A stretch of 64,000 bases of DNA from Lactonifactor sp. BIOML-A5. Its GTDB lineage: Bacteria; Bacillota; Clostridia; Lachnospirales; Lachnospiraceae. A program made the translations under genes and the position numbers. The stretch covers positions 5,001 through 69,000 of the forward strand of contig NZ_WKYV01000001.1 in the NCBI RefSeq assembly GCF_009677585.1, written 5' to 3'. The stretch's first letter is position 1, and the number at the start of each line of letters is the position of its first letter. This document shows positions 8,663 through 18,209 of this stretch, piece by piece. The notes under the pieces are model-generated. The model saw only the letters and a list, made by a program, of their open reading frames with translations, had not been told where the DNA came from and searched no databases.

Positions 8663-9105
8663 ATATCTCCATCCTCCTTGACAATACGCATCTCATCCCC
8701 CTGAGAAATCCTGCCGCCGTGAATCACCCTGGTAAATACCCCTTCTCTGGGCATAATGCAGTCCCCCATAATCTTATAAATTTCACAGCCGCTGTGGCAC
8801 TCCTTGCCAATCTGCGTAAGCTCCAGCACCACATCATTGCATTGAAATCTTGTTCCTATGGGCAGATTTTTGAAGTCAAATCCCTCCACAATCAGATTCT
8901 CCCCAAATGCTCCGTCTTCCACCAGAGCCCCTTTGCCTTTAAACTCCTCGATTTTCTCAAATGACAAAAGGCTCACCTGCCGATGCCACTTCCCTGCATG
9001 AGCATCGTTCTCAATCCCATAGTCCTCCAGCACGTTTACGGTATGTACATTATGTTTCTGCGTCCCTTTTTTCTCACTGATATTCGTTGCCATTACTCTA
9101 CCCAT
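8650..9105 (-). CDS. MOSC domain-containing protein
   Basis: About 151 residues from ATG 9105 (AGGAGG 6 nt upstream; the longer reading frame overlaps mog and is unlikely). The MOSC fold is found in molybdenum cofactor sulfurases and YiiM-type proteins. Visible landmarks are the [14 protein letters not shown] segment, AFGENL and the Cys in [11 protein letters not shown], the expected sulfur-carrying cysteine. Its place between mog and the end of the moa operon fits a role in handling or sulfurating the cofactor. Confidence 0.88.
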   Translation of the reverse strand: MGRVMATNISEKKGTQKHNVHTVNVLEDYGIENDAHAGKWHRQVSLLSFEKIEEFKGKGALVEDGAFGENLIVEGFDFKNLPIGTRFQCNDVVLELTQIGKECHSGCEIYKIMGDCIMPREGVFTRVIHGGRISQGDEMRIVKEDGDIWDK

Positions 9106-9116
9106 CATACCCCTCC

Positions 9117-9608
9117 TCATGTTCGGGCACAATTGGAGACTTCTCCTGCAAGAATCTCCAACCCGTGTTCCAGCTCCGATATAATATATTCCAGACATTC
9201 TCTCACTGCCTTAGGACTGCCGGGAAGATTTATAATCAGCGTGTTCCTGCGTATCCCTGCCGACTGCCTGCTCAGCATTGCCCGCTTGGTAAACTGCAGG
9301 CTGTAAAATCTCATTGCTTCCGGTATCCCCGGCACTTCACGCTCTATCACCGCCTTTGTGGCTTCCGGCATACAGTCTCTGGGCGAGAATCCCGTCCCCC
9401 CTGTCGTCAGTATCAAATCCGCAATTCCCTCATCTGATAGATAGGCCAGCTCCCGGCTGAGGCGCTCCTGCTCGTCCGGAAGAAGCACCGTGTGAACAAT
9501 CTGATATCCGTTCCGTTCGGCAATTTCCTTTATCACTCTTCCGCTTTTATCTTCCCGTGTCCCCTCATACCCGGAGTCACTGGCTACTACAATCGCAACT
9601 CGTTTCAT
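9117..9608 (-). CDS. mog: Molybdopterin adenylyltransferase, MogA/MoaB family
   Basis: 163 residues; activates molybdopterin by adenylation before molybdate insertion. The MoCF-biosynthesis fold is shown by the TTGGTGFSPRD motif at about 69-79 and by the PGSPKAVRECL segment near 128. MoaB and MogA cannot be separated confidently by eye. It is 3 nt downstream of moaA and its stop is followed directly by the MOSC ribosome site, so the genes are one operon. Confidence 0.9.
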   Translation of the reverse strand: MKRVAIVVASDSGYEGTREDKSGRVIKEIAERNGYQIVHTVLLPDEQERLSRELAYLSDEGIADLILTTGGTGFSPRDCMPEATKAVIEREVPGIPEAMRFYSLQFTKRAMLSRQSAGIRRNTLIINLPGSPKAVRECLEYIISELEHGLEILAGEVSNCART

Positions 9609-9611
9609 ACT

Positions 9612-10586
9612 CTATCCTCCTATCTGCCACATCATACGGCCATCCTCCTCCTGTATCTCAGGATCTGCAAAATGGTGTTCCCTGGGCTTCTCCAGGATGG
9701 CCTTCGACATCTCCTCCTGAAGCTCTTCATCCGTTGCCCCTGCCCTCAATAGTCTTCTGAGATCCCTTCCCGTATCATATTGAAGGCAGGTTTTTAGAAA
9801 TCCCTGAGAGGTAAGGCGTACCCGGTTGCACTCACTGCAGAATTTGTGGCTGACTGCGCTGATAAATCCTATGCTGCCTCTAAATTTCTCAGGCTTATAA
9901 TAGCAGGCAGGCCCATTTCCCAGGGTTTCGCACACCGGGTACATGATTCCGTATGCCTCAGTCAGTTGCTTCATAATCTCATCCTGTGTCAGACATCTAT
10001 ACTGTTTTCCATAGCCGATAGGCATCATCTCAATAAATCTCACATGGATCCTGTTCTCTCTGGCCAAGTCAGCCAATTTCTGGATTTCCTGGCCCGGGAT
10101 CCCCAGTGGGACACAATTTACTTTCAGAGATATATCCGGATATTTCAGAGCTTCCTCAATTCCCTCCATTACCTGTTCCAATACATCTCTTCTGGTTATC
10201 TCCCGGAACACACCGGAAGATAGGGTATCCAAACTGACATTCACTCCGGATATCCCGGCCTGCACCAAAGGGCCTATGAATTCTTTTAAAAGTACGCCGT
10301 TACTAGTAAGAGTTATCTCTTCCAATCCTTCGATCCGCTTCAGCTGTTTTACCAGTTCCTTCAGGTCTTTTCTTACCAACGGTTCACCCCCGGTAAGCTT
10401 AACCTTTTTAACCCCCAGCCTGACCAGAATGCGGCAGATTTTCTCAATCTCTTCATAACTCAGGACATCTCTGTGATCTGCCAGTGCAACCCCGTCCTCA
10501 GGCATACAGTAGATGCATCTGAGATTGCACCGGTCTGTCACAGAGATACGAATATAATCTATATTTCTTCCATAACTGTCAATCAT
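9612..10586 (-). CDS. moaA: GTP 3',8-cyclase MoaA
   Basis: Radical SAM enzyme that starts molybdenum cofactor synthesis by converting GTP to 3',8-cyclo-7,8-dihydro-GTP. 324 residues. The SAM [4Fe-4S] site is CNLRCIYC (Cys 20, 24, 27). The second cluster is the C-terminal CSECNRVRL plus the later Cys in LKTCLQYD. The protein ends in Gly-Gly, as MoaA requires for activity. It lies between moaC and mog. Confidence 0.97.
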   Translation of the reverse strand: MIDSYGRNIDYIRISVTDRCNLRCIYCMPEDGVALADHRDVLSYEEIEKICRILVRLGVKKVKLTGGEPLVRKDLKELVKQLKRIEGLEEITLTSNGVLLKEFIGPLVQAGISGVNVSLDTLSSGVFREITRRDVLEQVMEGIEEALKYPDISLKVNCVPLGIPGQEIQKLADLARENRIHVRFIEMMPIGYGKQYRCLTQDEIMKQLTEAYGIMYPVCETLGNGPACYYKPEKFRGSIGFISAVSHKFCSECNRVRLTSQGFLKTCLQYDTGRDLRRLLRAGATDEELQEEMSKAILEKPREHHFADPEIQEEDGRMMWQIGG

Positions 10587-10619
10587 ACTATTACTCCATT
10601 CTCAGCTGAGGCATTCCCA

Positions 10620-11093
10620 TCAGTATTGAAAGTCTCCAGATTTGCCACCTTTTTTCTCTACCAGGTGAATATCCGTCAGTTTCATACGTTTATCTATGGC
10701 TTTGCACATATCATAAATCGTCAGAAGAGCAATGGTAGCCCCGGTCAGTGCCTCCATCTCCACCCCGGTCTTCCCCTCTGCCTTCACGGTACAGACTGCT
10801 TTTACACAGGAATTCTCTTCCTCCGTTTTAAAGTCTACCTGTGCCTTCTGAATGAGAAGCGTATGGCACATGGGAATCAGCCCGGCCGTCTGCTTTACAG
10901 CCATAATCCCTGCGACTCTGGCAACCCCCAGCACATCCCCTTTTTTGGAAGTCCCCTGCAAAATTGCCTGTATTACTTCCGGACTTGCGCAGATAGTTCC
11001 CTCTGCAGTAGCGGTTCTACATGTTATTTCCTTTTCTCCCACATCTACCATAACAGCATTTCCGGAAGCGTCAAAATGAGTTAATTTTTTCAT
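10620..11093 (-). CDS. moaC: Cyclic pyranopterin monophosphate synthase MoaC
   Basis: About 157 residues; completes the first step of molybdenum cofactor synthesis together with MoaA. Typical MoaC features are [16 protein letters not shown] (about 73-88), [13 protein letters not shown] (about 111-123) and [13 protein letters not shown]. The start is placed at ATG 11093 because AGAGG is well spaced to it; an ATG three codons upstream (11102) is possible. It follows the moeA-like gene by 12 nt. Confidence 0.96.
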   Translation of the reverse strand: MKKLTHFDASGNAVMVDVGEKEITCRTATAEGTICASPEVIQAILQGTSKKGDVLGVARVAGIMAVKQTAGLIPMCHTLLIQKAQVDFKTEEENSCVKAVCTVKAEGKTGVEMEALTGATIALLTIYDMCKAIDKRMKLTDIHLVEKKGGKSGDFQY

Positions 11094-11105
11094 GCCAACC
11101 ATCCT

Positions 11106-12125
11106 CTACTTTCCGAATCCACAATTAGGAAAGGTACAGACTTCACAGGACAGACAAAGTCCTCCTTCCCCCATAGAAGCAAACTCTTCGGCAGTCATCC
11201 TGTCATCAGCCATAATTCTGGGCAGCGCCAGATCAAAAATCGTTCTTTTTGCATACATGACACAGCCGGGAAGACCTACTATTGGAATTCTGTCCGCATA
11301 ATAGGCAAGAAGAAACATAGCACCCGGGAGCACCGGCGCTCCATAGGTCACTATACTGGCTCCTGTATTCTTAATCGCCAGCGGCGTCTGATCGTCCGGA
11401 TCCACGCTCATACCCCCTGTGCAGAGAATAAAGTCAGCGCCTCTGTCTATCTGTCTCAGGATTTCTTTCGTAGTCTCCTCCGGATTATCATCTAAAATCT
11501 TTTGTTCCACAATCTCTGCCTGATACTCCTCCAGCTTCTGACAGACTACAGGGGTAAATGTATCCTGAATCCGCCCGTGAAAGATTTCGCTGCCGGTAGC
11601 CAATATGGCAGCCTTTTTCTTCTTAAAGGGAAGAATCCGGAACACAGGTTCCTCTCCCCCTGCTGCCTTTGCCGCATCCATCTTTTCCTTCTGGATCACC
11701 AGGGGGATCACACGCATCCCCGCCAGCTTATCTCCTTTATGCACCACGGTATTGCCATGCCTGGCAGCAATTGCAATTTCCCCCAGGCCATTGAGCATGT
11801 TTAATTTCCTGCTGTCTATCTTCAAAAGCCCTTCTGTCTCTGCGATGAGTTCAATCTTCCCCTCTTTAGGAGCCGTTGCTTTCATACAGGAGCCCTGGCA
11901 GATTTCTCTTAGAATCTCCGCCGCCTCATCTTCATGAAGCATGCCCTCTGTTTTTTCCCAGACAAAGAGATTTTCTTTCCCCACAGAAAGCAGGACCGGG
12001 ATATCCTCCCTGGTAACCACGTGCCCTTTCCGAAACACAGCATCCTTAGTAACTCCTTTTATAATCTGCGTAATGTCATGGCAAAGCACATGACCTACGG
12101 CATCTTCCGTTCGTATTCTCTTCAT
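11106..12125 (-). CDS. MoeA-like molybdopterin-binding protein with C-terminal cysteine motif
   Basis: 339 residues, shorter than MoeA (about 400). It carries a MoCF-biosynthesis domain (TGSEIFHGRIQDTF near 178 and LCTGGMSVDPDDQTP near 240) for molybdopterin binding and probably molybdate insertion. The C-terminus has CLSCEVCTFPNCGFGK, four cysteines in the last 16 residues, which MoeA lacks and which could bind a metal. Position between modC and moaC supports the cofactor role. Confidence 0.88.
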   Translation of the reverse strand: MKRIRTEDAVGHVLCHDITQIIKGVTKDAVFRKGHVVTREDIPVLLSVGKENLFVWEKTEGMLHEDEAAEILREICQGSCMKATAPKEGKIELIAETEGLLKIDSRKLNMLNGLGEIAIAARHGNTVVHKGDKLAGMRVIPLVIQKEKMDAAKAAGGEEPVFRILPFKKKKAAILATGSEIFHGRIQDTFTPVVCQKLEEYQAEIVEQKILDDNPEETTKEILRQIDRGADFILCTGGMSVDPDDQTPLAIKNTGASIVTYGAPVLPGAMFLLAYYADRIPIVGLPGCVMYAKRTIFDLALPRIMADDRMTAEEFASMGEGGLCLSCEVCTFPNCGFGK

Positions 12126-12164
12126 GGTATCCTCCCTGTCTCTCTTAACTTTACTTTATTCTAT

Positions 12165-13196
12165 CTATTTTAACAGCATCAGCTCCTCTTTGGGAAGGGA
12201 AATATACGGCGAAGGCCGTATTCCGTCCTTTTTGGCCACCAGCCACCAAATACACTCTCCCCCCTCTGCATTTCTCACAATATAGTGATATTCAAAGGGT
12301 GCATCCACGCAGTCGCAGACTTCTATCTCCATACAGTTCTCTTCGGTTCTCTGCTGTACGGGTTCTATGTAATGTCCTCTGATGCCTACATATCTAATTT
12401 CTTCTGTTACCGGCTTCCCGGTAACCAGATGCATCTTCCAATCTCTGGCATAAATCTCGTATTCCCCTGTTCTTTCTGCCCTGGATATATTCTTGCAGCC
12501 CGTAAGCCTGGCAGCCTCCACATACCCCGGATTCAAAAAAATCCCTTTGGTATCTCCGGTAAGCAGAGATCTGCCCTGATGAATAATCGTCAGCTCCCTG
12601 GAAAATTTATATAATTCGTCCCTGCTGTGGGAAACCACAAGAACCTCCCCGGGAAACCGCTTTAAAATCTTTTGCACCTCGTGCTGGAGGACATCCTTTA
12701 AGTAGCCGTCCAGTGCGGAAAATGGCTCATCCAGCATAATCATTCTGGGATTGGTGATCAGCATCCTGGCCAGAGCTGCTCTCTGCTGCTGTCCCCCTGA
12801 CAGCTGTGCGGGAAGCTGTTTTTCCAGGCCCTCCAGATGGAACGTCTGAATCTGTTCTCTCACTTTCCTCTTTTTCTCCTCTTTTTTCCCTTTCAGCACA
12901 CATGCCAGATTCTCTTCCACAGACATTGTTGGAAATAAAGCATAATTCTGGAACAGATAACCGATATTCCTCTCCTGGGGTCTGAGATTTATTTTCTTTT
13001 CTGAGTCAAAAAATACTTTTCCGTCCAGAGCTATCCTTCCCTCATCCGGTGCCACAATTCCCGCAATGCACTTCAATGTCATACTTTTTCCACAGCCTGA
13101 TGCACCAAGTATCCCCATGCAGCTGTGGTCGCACGCGAACTCCACGTCCAGGCAGAAGCCCGGAAACTGCCTCTTAATTCTAACCTCAAGCGCCAT
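12165..13196 (-). CDS. modC: Molybdate ABC transporter ATP-binding protein ModC
   Basis: 343 residues. The N-terminal ABC domain has Walker A GASGCGKS near 33, signature LSGGQQQRAALAR near 128 and Walker B MIMLDEPFSALD near 150. The C-terminal third (about 240-343) is a divergent TOBE-like region. It follows modB by one nucleotide and energises ModB. It could in principle serve tungstate, but the moa genes favour molybdate. Confidence 0.94.
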   Translation of the reverse strand: MALEVRIKRQFPGFCLDVEFACDHSCMGILGASGCGKSMTLKCIAGIVAPDEGRIALDGKVFFDSEKKINLRPQERNIGYLFQNYALFPTMSVEENLACVLKGKKEEKKRKVREQIQTFHLEGLEKQLPAQLSGGQQQRAALARMLITNPRMIMLDEPFSALDGYLKDVLQHEVQKILKRFPGEVLVVSHSRDELYKFSRELTIIHQGRSLLTGDTKGIFLNPGYVEAARLTGCKNISRAERTGEYEIYARDWKMHLVTGKPVTEEIRYVGIRGHYIEPVQQRTEENCMEIEVCDCVDAPFEYHYIVRNAEGGECIWWLVAKKDGIRPSPYISLPKEELMLLK

Positions 13197-13197
13197 A

Positions 13198-13896
13198 TTA
13201 GATCCACCTGTTTACATTTTTTATCTTTTTTCCTGAAATCCCGTTAATAATTGCCACGATCAGGAATGAAATAATCACAATCACACACACCCAGAAAGCT
13301 GCGGTATCCCAGTTTCCGGAAGCCACCTCCGAGGCAATGGCCACGGATACTGTCCGGGTTTTGCCAAGGATATTGCCGGCCAGCATGGAAGTCGCCCCGT
13401 ACTCCCCAATGGCCCTGGCAAATGCGAGCACAGTTCCGGAAGCAAGTCCCGGACCGGCTACAGGTACGATTACTTTCCAGAAAATCCTCCGCTCCGTCAT
13501 CCCCAGGGTTCTCCCTGCATATATAATGTTCACGTCTACCTGTTCAAAGGCTGCTCTGGCATTGCGGTACATCAATGGAAATGCAATCACAAAGGCCGCA
13601 ATTACGCAGCCAGGCCAGGTCTGCACCATCTTGATATCAAACTCCGTCAGTAGAAATTTGCCAAAAGGCCTTCTCAGACTAAAGATTAACAGCAGAAAAA
13701 AGCCTGCAACGGTAGGCGGAAGAACCAGGGGCAGTGTCAGAATGCCGTCCAGTACGGCCTTCGCTGTATTATTCAATTTCATAATTCCCCTGGCAGCTCC
13801 AATACCCAGGAAAAAAGCTAAGATTGTCGCCACTACCCCCGTTTTCAGAGATATAAAAAGAGGGCTCCAATCTATTGTCTCCAGTATTGAAAGCAT
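13198..13896 (-). CDS. modB: Molybdate ABC transporter permease ModB
   Basis: 232 residues with about five to six hydrophobic segments and the BPD-transport EAA loop region (RTLGMTERRIFWKVIVPVAGPG, about 128-149). Forms the membrane channel of the molybdate importer with ModA and ModC. The gene lies 48 nt after modA and just before modC. Confidence 0.95.
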   Translation of the reverse strand: MLSILETIDWSPLFISLKTGVVATILAFFLGIGAARGIMKLNNTAKAVLDGILTLPLVLPPTVAGFFLLLIFSLRRPFGKFLLTEFDIKMVQTWPGCVIAAFVIAFPLMYRNARAAFEQVDVNIIYAGRTLGMTERRIFWKVIVPVAGPGLASGTVLAFARAIGEYGATSMLAGNILGKTRTVSVAIASEVASGNWDTAAFWVCVIVIISFLIVAIINGISGKKIKNVNRWI

Positions 13897-13944
13897 AGAC
13901 TCACCCCCTTTATTCTCTGCGTACTTCCCCTATGGTTACGTATA

Positions 13945-14817
13945 TTATTCAGAATATGGTGTAAATCCAGCACTTTGAAAACTGGACATAACAGTTCCGT
14001 CCGTGGTCAGATAGTCCAGGAACTCTTTTGCAGCGGTCTTCTCCCCATCGTCCGCCTGCTCATCCTTTACCAGACCTATGGGGTATACCGCCGGCTCCAC
14101 CTGATCCGCCCCTGCCTCGCAGATAACTTCCACATTGTCAGGCATGGATGCGGCATCTGTTTTGTATACCACACCTACTTCATTGCTGCCCTCAGCTACT
14201 GCTGTTAGAACTGCCGTCACGTTCGCTCCCTCATTGATCTCCATGGCCATTACCTGATCCAGATTTCCCAGATTGGTAAACAACTCACGGGCATACTGAC
14301 CTACCGGTACATCCTCTCCGGCCAGTGCCAGACTGGATGCTTCCGTGATCGTATCAAATCCCGTCACTTTAGTCTCTCCCCCTGCAGGCTTGATTAGAAC
14401 AAGCTTATTTTCCAGAAAGTTCTTCACGCTTCCCTCCTCAATCAGCCCTTCCTCATTCAGCGCATCCATTTGCTTGGTTGCCGCAGAGAAAAAGATATCG
14501 CACTGCGCCCCTTCTTCAATTTGCTTTTGTAAAGTGCCGGAACTGTCCGCATTATAGATAATATTAACATTTTCATGTTCCTTTTCATACGCAGTCTTGA
14601 TCTCTTCCATTGTGTTTTTCAGACTGGCTGCTATAAAAACATAGATATCCGTGGGTTCAGACTTTGCTTCTTCTGCTTTCTCTTCTTCCCCTGCAGGCGC
14701 CCCCATCTTCTCTGTTTCCTTTGTCTGGGTCTCCTCCTGCTTTTTGTCCCCGCAGCCTGCCAGCACACCAGCCCCCATAGCTACCGTAAGAATCATTGCT
14801 AATACCTTCCTTTTCAT
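13945..14817 (-). CDS. modA: Molybdate-binding lipoprotein ModA
   Basis: 290 residues from ATG 14817 (GGGAGG 7 nt upstream; a TTG five codons earlier overlaps that site and is rejected). The N-terminal signal ends in lipobox LAGCG, so the mature protein is membrane-anchored outside the cell. A charged linker rich in Glu and Lys (about 28-60) precedes the type 2 periplasmic-binding fold (DIYVFIAASLKNTMEEI onward), whose Ser in AASL and SSGTLQKQ are the expected oxyanion-binding positions. First gene of the operon. Confidence 0.95.
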   Translation of the reverse strand: MKRKVLAMILTVAMGAGVLAGCGDKKQEETQTKETEKMGAPAGEEEKAEEAKSEPTDIYVFIAASLKNTMEEIKTAYEKEHENVNIIYNADSSGTLQKQIEEGAQCDIFFSAATKQMDALNEEGLIEEGSVKNFLENKLVLIKPAGGETKVTGFDTITEASSLALAGEDVPVGQYARELFTNLGNLDQVMAMEINEGANVTAVLTAVAEGSNEVGVVYKTDAASMPDNVEVICEAGADQVEPAVYPIGLVKDEQADDGEKTAAKEFLDYLTTDGTVMSSFQSAGFTPYSE

Positions 14818-14846
14818 CCTAAAACCTCCCAAATTTTCTTTTCTCC

Positions 14847-14875
14847 ATCTTAATCCTTTTTGGACCGAGTGTCAA
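14847..14875 (-). promoter_or_regulatory. Promoter of the mod-moa operon
   Basis: TTGACA (14870-14875), 17-nt spacer, TAAGAT (14847-14852) on the minus strand. The predicted start is only about 15-20 nt before the modA ribosome site, which leaves no room for a molybdenum cofactor riboswitch; any metal control must act at the DNA. Confidence 0.75.
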
Positions 14876-14906
14876 ATAAAAATAACTCGCTTTTGCAATT
14901 TCACTA

Positions 14907-14949
14907 CAAAAGGCACAGAAATCATTCTCTCTAAAATGATCTCTGTGCC
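14907..14949 (-). terminator. Terminator of the M20 peptidase transcript
   Basis: Minus-strand hairpin with GGCACAGAG / TTCTGTGCC plus inner ATCATT / AATGAT pairs (14 bp, one mismatch) and a short T-run after it. It separates the upstream peptidase gene from the mod promoter. Confidence 0.65.
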
Positions 14950-14978
14950 CCACAGTTCTGCAAACCGTATCCTATCAA

Positions 14979-16133
14979 CTATAACAATATTTTCTCAGCC
15001 AGTGCTTTCAATACCCCCTCACATCTGTACAGATCAGCGCAAGGAACATATTCGTCCGGCTTGTGTGCCATCTCCAGACTGCCCGGACCGTAAGACATAC
15101 AATTGCAGCCTCCTGTCATCCCTGCAATCACCGCAGTATCTGTATATCCGGGGAAGGCAGTCACCTTGGCAGGCGCCCCTGTCTTTTCGCTGCACACTTC
15201 CCGCAAAGTCTTGAGAAGTGCCGATTGTTCCTCCATCTCAATATACGGACGGTCCCCGGTAACCTTATACGATACCCTTGCACCAGGTACCTCTTTTTCG
15301 GCCTTTTTCACAGACTCTTCCACCATAGAAACCGCCGCTTTCCGATCAATGGGCGGCGACAGCCGCATATCCACCCACATGCGGCATCTATCCGGCACCA
15401 CATAAGGACGGTACCCACCCTGAATCTGACCGAATGTTACCGTACTGGGGCCCAGATACCCGTGTACCGGGCAGACATTTATCTGCTTCCTGAGAGATGC
15501 TGTAAATTCTGCCATAGCCGCCACAGCATCCGCCCCCTTCCAGGGCGTACTGGCATGGGCTGTGATTCCCTCCGCCAAAATCTCCATCCACAATCTTCCC
15601 TTGTGAGCCGCCTGTATCTCTCCATTAGTAGGCTCCATGTCCAGTACCCAGCTCTCACGGTCTACCCACCCGGCTTCCACAACGGCTTCCGCCCCTTTCA
15701 TATTCTCCTCTTCATCCACGGTAAAAATAAGGGAAAAGGGGTGCCTGAGCGCTGTCTGTTTGTCGGCTATATACTTGAATGCAGAGATTGCACAGGCCAT
15801 ACCGCCCTTCATATCGCAGGCTCCTCTCCCATAGATCCGATCATTTTGCAGTTCTCCACCTAAGGGATCTGCCGTCCACCCTTCGCCGATGACTACGGTA
15901 TCCATATGACAGATATATACCAGTTGGGGAGTCTCCTCTTGTCCCGGCAGACGCATCCTGAGATTATACCTGCCCGGCAAAACCTCTGTTGCGGTTGCTT
16001 CTGCCCCCGTATTTCTGAGAAACCATGTGATATATTCTCCTATATTTCCTTCCTGTTCTCCGGGATTGGTGCTGTCTATTTTCACCAGCTCCCGGGTAAG
16101 CTCAGCTACATCCATACGCTCCCTGTGTTCCAT
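14979..16133 (-). CDS. M20-family metallopeptidase (ArgE/DapE type)
   Basis: 384-residue cytoplasmic dizinc hydrolase that removes an acyl or aminoacyl group from a small substrate. The metal site is seen as ICHMDTVVIG (about 73-82), GRGACDMKGG (about 101-110) and the catalytic DEEENM segment near 145, with a dimerisation domain in the middle (EGITAHASTPWKGADA). ArgE, DapE and broader carboxypeptidases share this pattern, so the substrate is open. It follows the diguanylate cyclase gene by 16 nt. Confidence 0.92.
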   Translation of the reverse strand: MEHRERMDVAELTRELVKIDSTNPGEQEGNIGEYITWFLRNTGAEATATEVLPGRYNLRMRLPGQEETPQLVYICHMDTVVIGEGWTADPLGGELQNDRIYGRGACDMKGGMACAISAFKYIADKQTALRHPFSLIFTVDEEENMKGAEAVVEAGWVDRESWVLDMEPTNGEIQAAHKGRLWMEILAEGITAHASTPWKGADAVAAMAEFTASLRKQINVCPVHGYLGPSTVTFGQIQGGYRPYVVPDRCRMWVDMRLSPPIDRKAAVSMVEESVKKAEKEVPGARVSYKVTGDRPYIEMEEQSALLKTLREVCSEKTGAPAKVTAFPGYTDTAVIAGMTGGCNCMSYGPGSLEMAHKPDEYVPCADLYRCEGVLKALAEKILL

Positions 16134-16149
16134 AACCTAACCCTCTTTC

Positions 16150-18057
16150 CTAATCCAGGAACTCTAACTCTTTTTTGTTCCTTTTGGACTGATACATATT
16201 GTGATCCGCGAGACTTAAAAGTTCATGGTAGTCTCTGCCGTCCTCCGGATAATACGCACAGCCCACAGAGAACCTGACAGGAATCTCCTCGGTGTTGCTA
16301 AGTTCAACCGTAGATCCCCCCATTGTCAGAAGTAATTTCCTGATATGTGCAGACAGCGCTTCCCTGTCCGGACACTGGTACAGGAATACTACAAACTCAT
16401 CTCCGCTAATCCGTGCCAGTACCTGTTTATCTGCTTTACAGGACCGAAGAATCCCGGCAATCCCCTGAAGATAACGGTCACCGTTTTCATGTCCAAAGTC
16501 GTCATTTACTTTTTTCAGGTTGTCTGCATCCGCCATGAGAATAACTGCATGCCCCAGTTCCTCAGGGGTCTTGAACAGTTCTTCCATTTTTCTGTAAAAA
16601 GCACGCCTGCTGTAAAGACCGGTAAGAAGATCAATATCTCTCTCTTTTTCAATATGCTGCTTCTCAACCATGTCTTCCGTTACATCAATAATAATGCCTA
16701 GTATACTGTTTGCATTAGAGAATGTGTTCATTCTGATAAAATGTTCTCCCTCTCCTGGCAGCCGGTACACATCCTTCCCATCCGTAACCGGATGCAGACG
16801 TATATCTTCCAGCTTCTTTTCAAACAGTACATGGTCCAGAAGAAGCTCCCTGGCCTCCTCCTCTGTCAGCATTAAAATATCCGCCACTCTTCCGGTAGCC
16901 ATTACCCGTTTCATGTCTTTATTGTATTCATATACACCAATGGGAACCCTGGCCGCTTCCAGTATCTTGGTCAATTTATTTGTGGTATCCAGAAGACTGT
17001 CTACCATCAAGTTGATTCTTCCGCTCAGTTCCTTGAATTCGGGGGTGGTTTCCACTTCTACCTTAGTGTCAAGATTCCCCTTAGTAATCTTCTCCAGTCT
17101 CTGATTCACTGAGGAGATTCCTCTGACTACATAGTAATCCATATATTTAGATATAGACACTATCATGATAATGGAAATCAGAACCAGATATACAGCCGTG
17201 AGAAGACAATTGCTGTTCACGTCTTTGTATAAGCCACGGTTGGATTCCGTAATCCCCAGGATCACCGAATCCCCATCTGCAAATACACAATAGCTGTCCT
17301 CTCCGTTAACCTTTGCAGAAAATCCCTGATTCATTTTCGTTCCCAGATCTACGCCAATGTCTGTTATGTTTTTTCCTGCCTGCTCTGCGTCAGTACAGCC
17401 TAAGATCTGGTAGGTGCCCGGATCTATGGCATAGATGGTTGTCCCGGAGTCAGCCGTCACAAGAGAAAATATGTAGGATAGCTCATTCTTTTTCATGGAT
17501 TCCAGGACCCGGTCAGGTTCAAGCCCAATCTGAACAATTCCCTCACCGTCCTCTCTCCAAACTGCAGCATACTGCATTAATTTTTGTTCGGCGGTGTTGG
17601 GTGTGATATCCTGGCATAACTCCAATTCCCTGTCTTTTAGCATAGGCAGAAAAAACTGCATTTGCTCTCCGGACGTAAAATTAAGGCCAAAATACTTTGG
17701 CTCTGATCCGGCATACAGTGTTCCTTCTTTGTTAAAAAGATGGAATTCATCCACCTGAAGAAGCCTGGCAATCTTCTCCATCTCCTCCTGGTCCTCTGTA
17801 ATCTCCGGTCTGTACTGGAGAATATATGCTGCCGCTTTGGCGCGGATCAGGCAGTTTGCCTTCAGATCTTCCTTCACCTGTTCCGTCTCTTTCTCATTCT
17901 GTTTCAAAATCTGGTTGATCTGCCAAAACTTATCCTTTGCATCCAGATACATGTCATTGCGGGCATTATGGATTTGAAGCACGTAGTTCAGACATAGGGT
18001 GAGAATCATAAATGCCAGTATAATCGTCGCCAGCCTTTTTGTAATCGCTTTTTTCAT
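16150..18057 (-). CDS. Membrane-bound diguanylate cyclase with sensor, HAMP and GGDEF domains
   Basis: About 635 residues that should make cyclic di-GMP in response to an extracellular signal. TM1 lies at about 10-30, followed by an external sensor region of about 250 residues, TM2 near 282-302, HAMP (about 305-358), a PAS-like segment (about 370-465) and GGDEF (about 475-635). The active-site motif is RISGDEF; SGDEF is an accepted active variant. Start ATG 18057 has a weak AGGGTG site; ATG 18075 is also possible. No effector or phosphodiesterase is adjacent. Confidence 0.93.
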   Translation of the reverse strand: MKKAITKRLATIILAFMILTLCLNYVLQIHNARNDMYLDAKDKFWQINQILKQNEKETEQVKEDLKANCLIRAKAAAYILQYRPEITEDQEEMEKIARLLQVDEFHLFNKEGTLYAGSEPKYFGLNFTSGEQMQFFLPMLKDRELELCQDITPNTAEQKLMQYAAVWREDGEGIVQIGLEPDRVLESMKKNELSYIFSLVTADSGTTIYAIDPGTYQILGCTDAEQAGKNITDIGVDLGTKMNQGFSAKVNGEDSYCVFADGDSVILGITESNRGLYKDVNSNCLLTAVYLVLISIIMIVSISKYMDYYVVRGISSVNQRLEKITKGNLDTKVEVETTPEFKELSGRINLMVDSLLDTTNKLTKILEAARVPIGVYEYNKDMKRVMATGRVADILMLTEEEARELLLDHVLFEKKLEDIRLHPVTDGKDVYRLPGEGEHFIRMNTFSNANSILGIIIDVTEDMVEKQHIEKERDIDLLTGLYSRRAFYRKMEELFKTPEELGHAVILMADADNLKKVNDDFGHENGDRYLQGIAGILRSCKADKQVLARISGDEFVVFLYQCPDREALSAHIRKLLLTMGGSTVELSNTEEIPVRFSVGCAYYPEDGRDYHELLSLADHNMYQSKRNKKELEFLD

Positions 18058-18209
18058 ATTTGACACCCTGTTCATTTATTTAAAGTATCTATTTTATTTA
18101 TTTTAATACTTTCCCGCAAAGATAACAAGATAAACCCAAAGATGATGAAATGGCCGCCTCTAATTTACCACTTTCTATTTAAAATATTTTATTTATCAGC
18201 AGCTTTCAC

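Noticed and set aside
14833..14978. Molybdenum cofactor riboswitch ahead of modA
   Set aside because: The promoter lies next to the ribosome site, and the only strong hairpin belongs to the terminator of the upstream peptidase gene.
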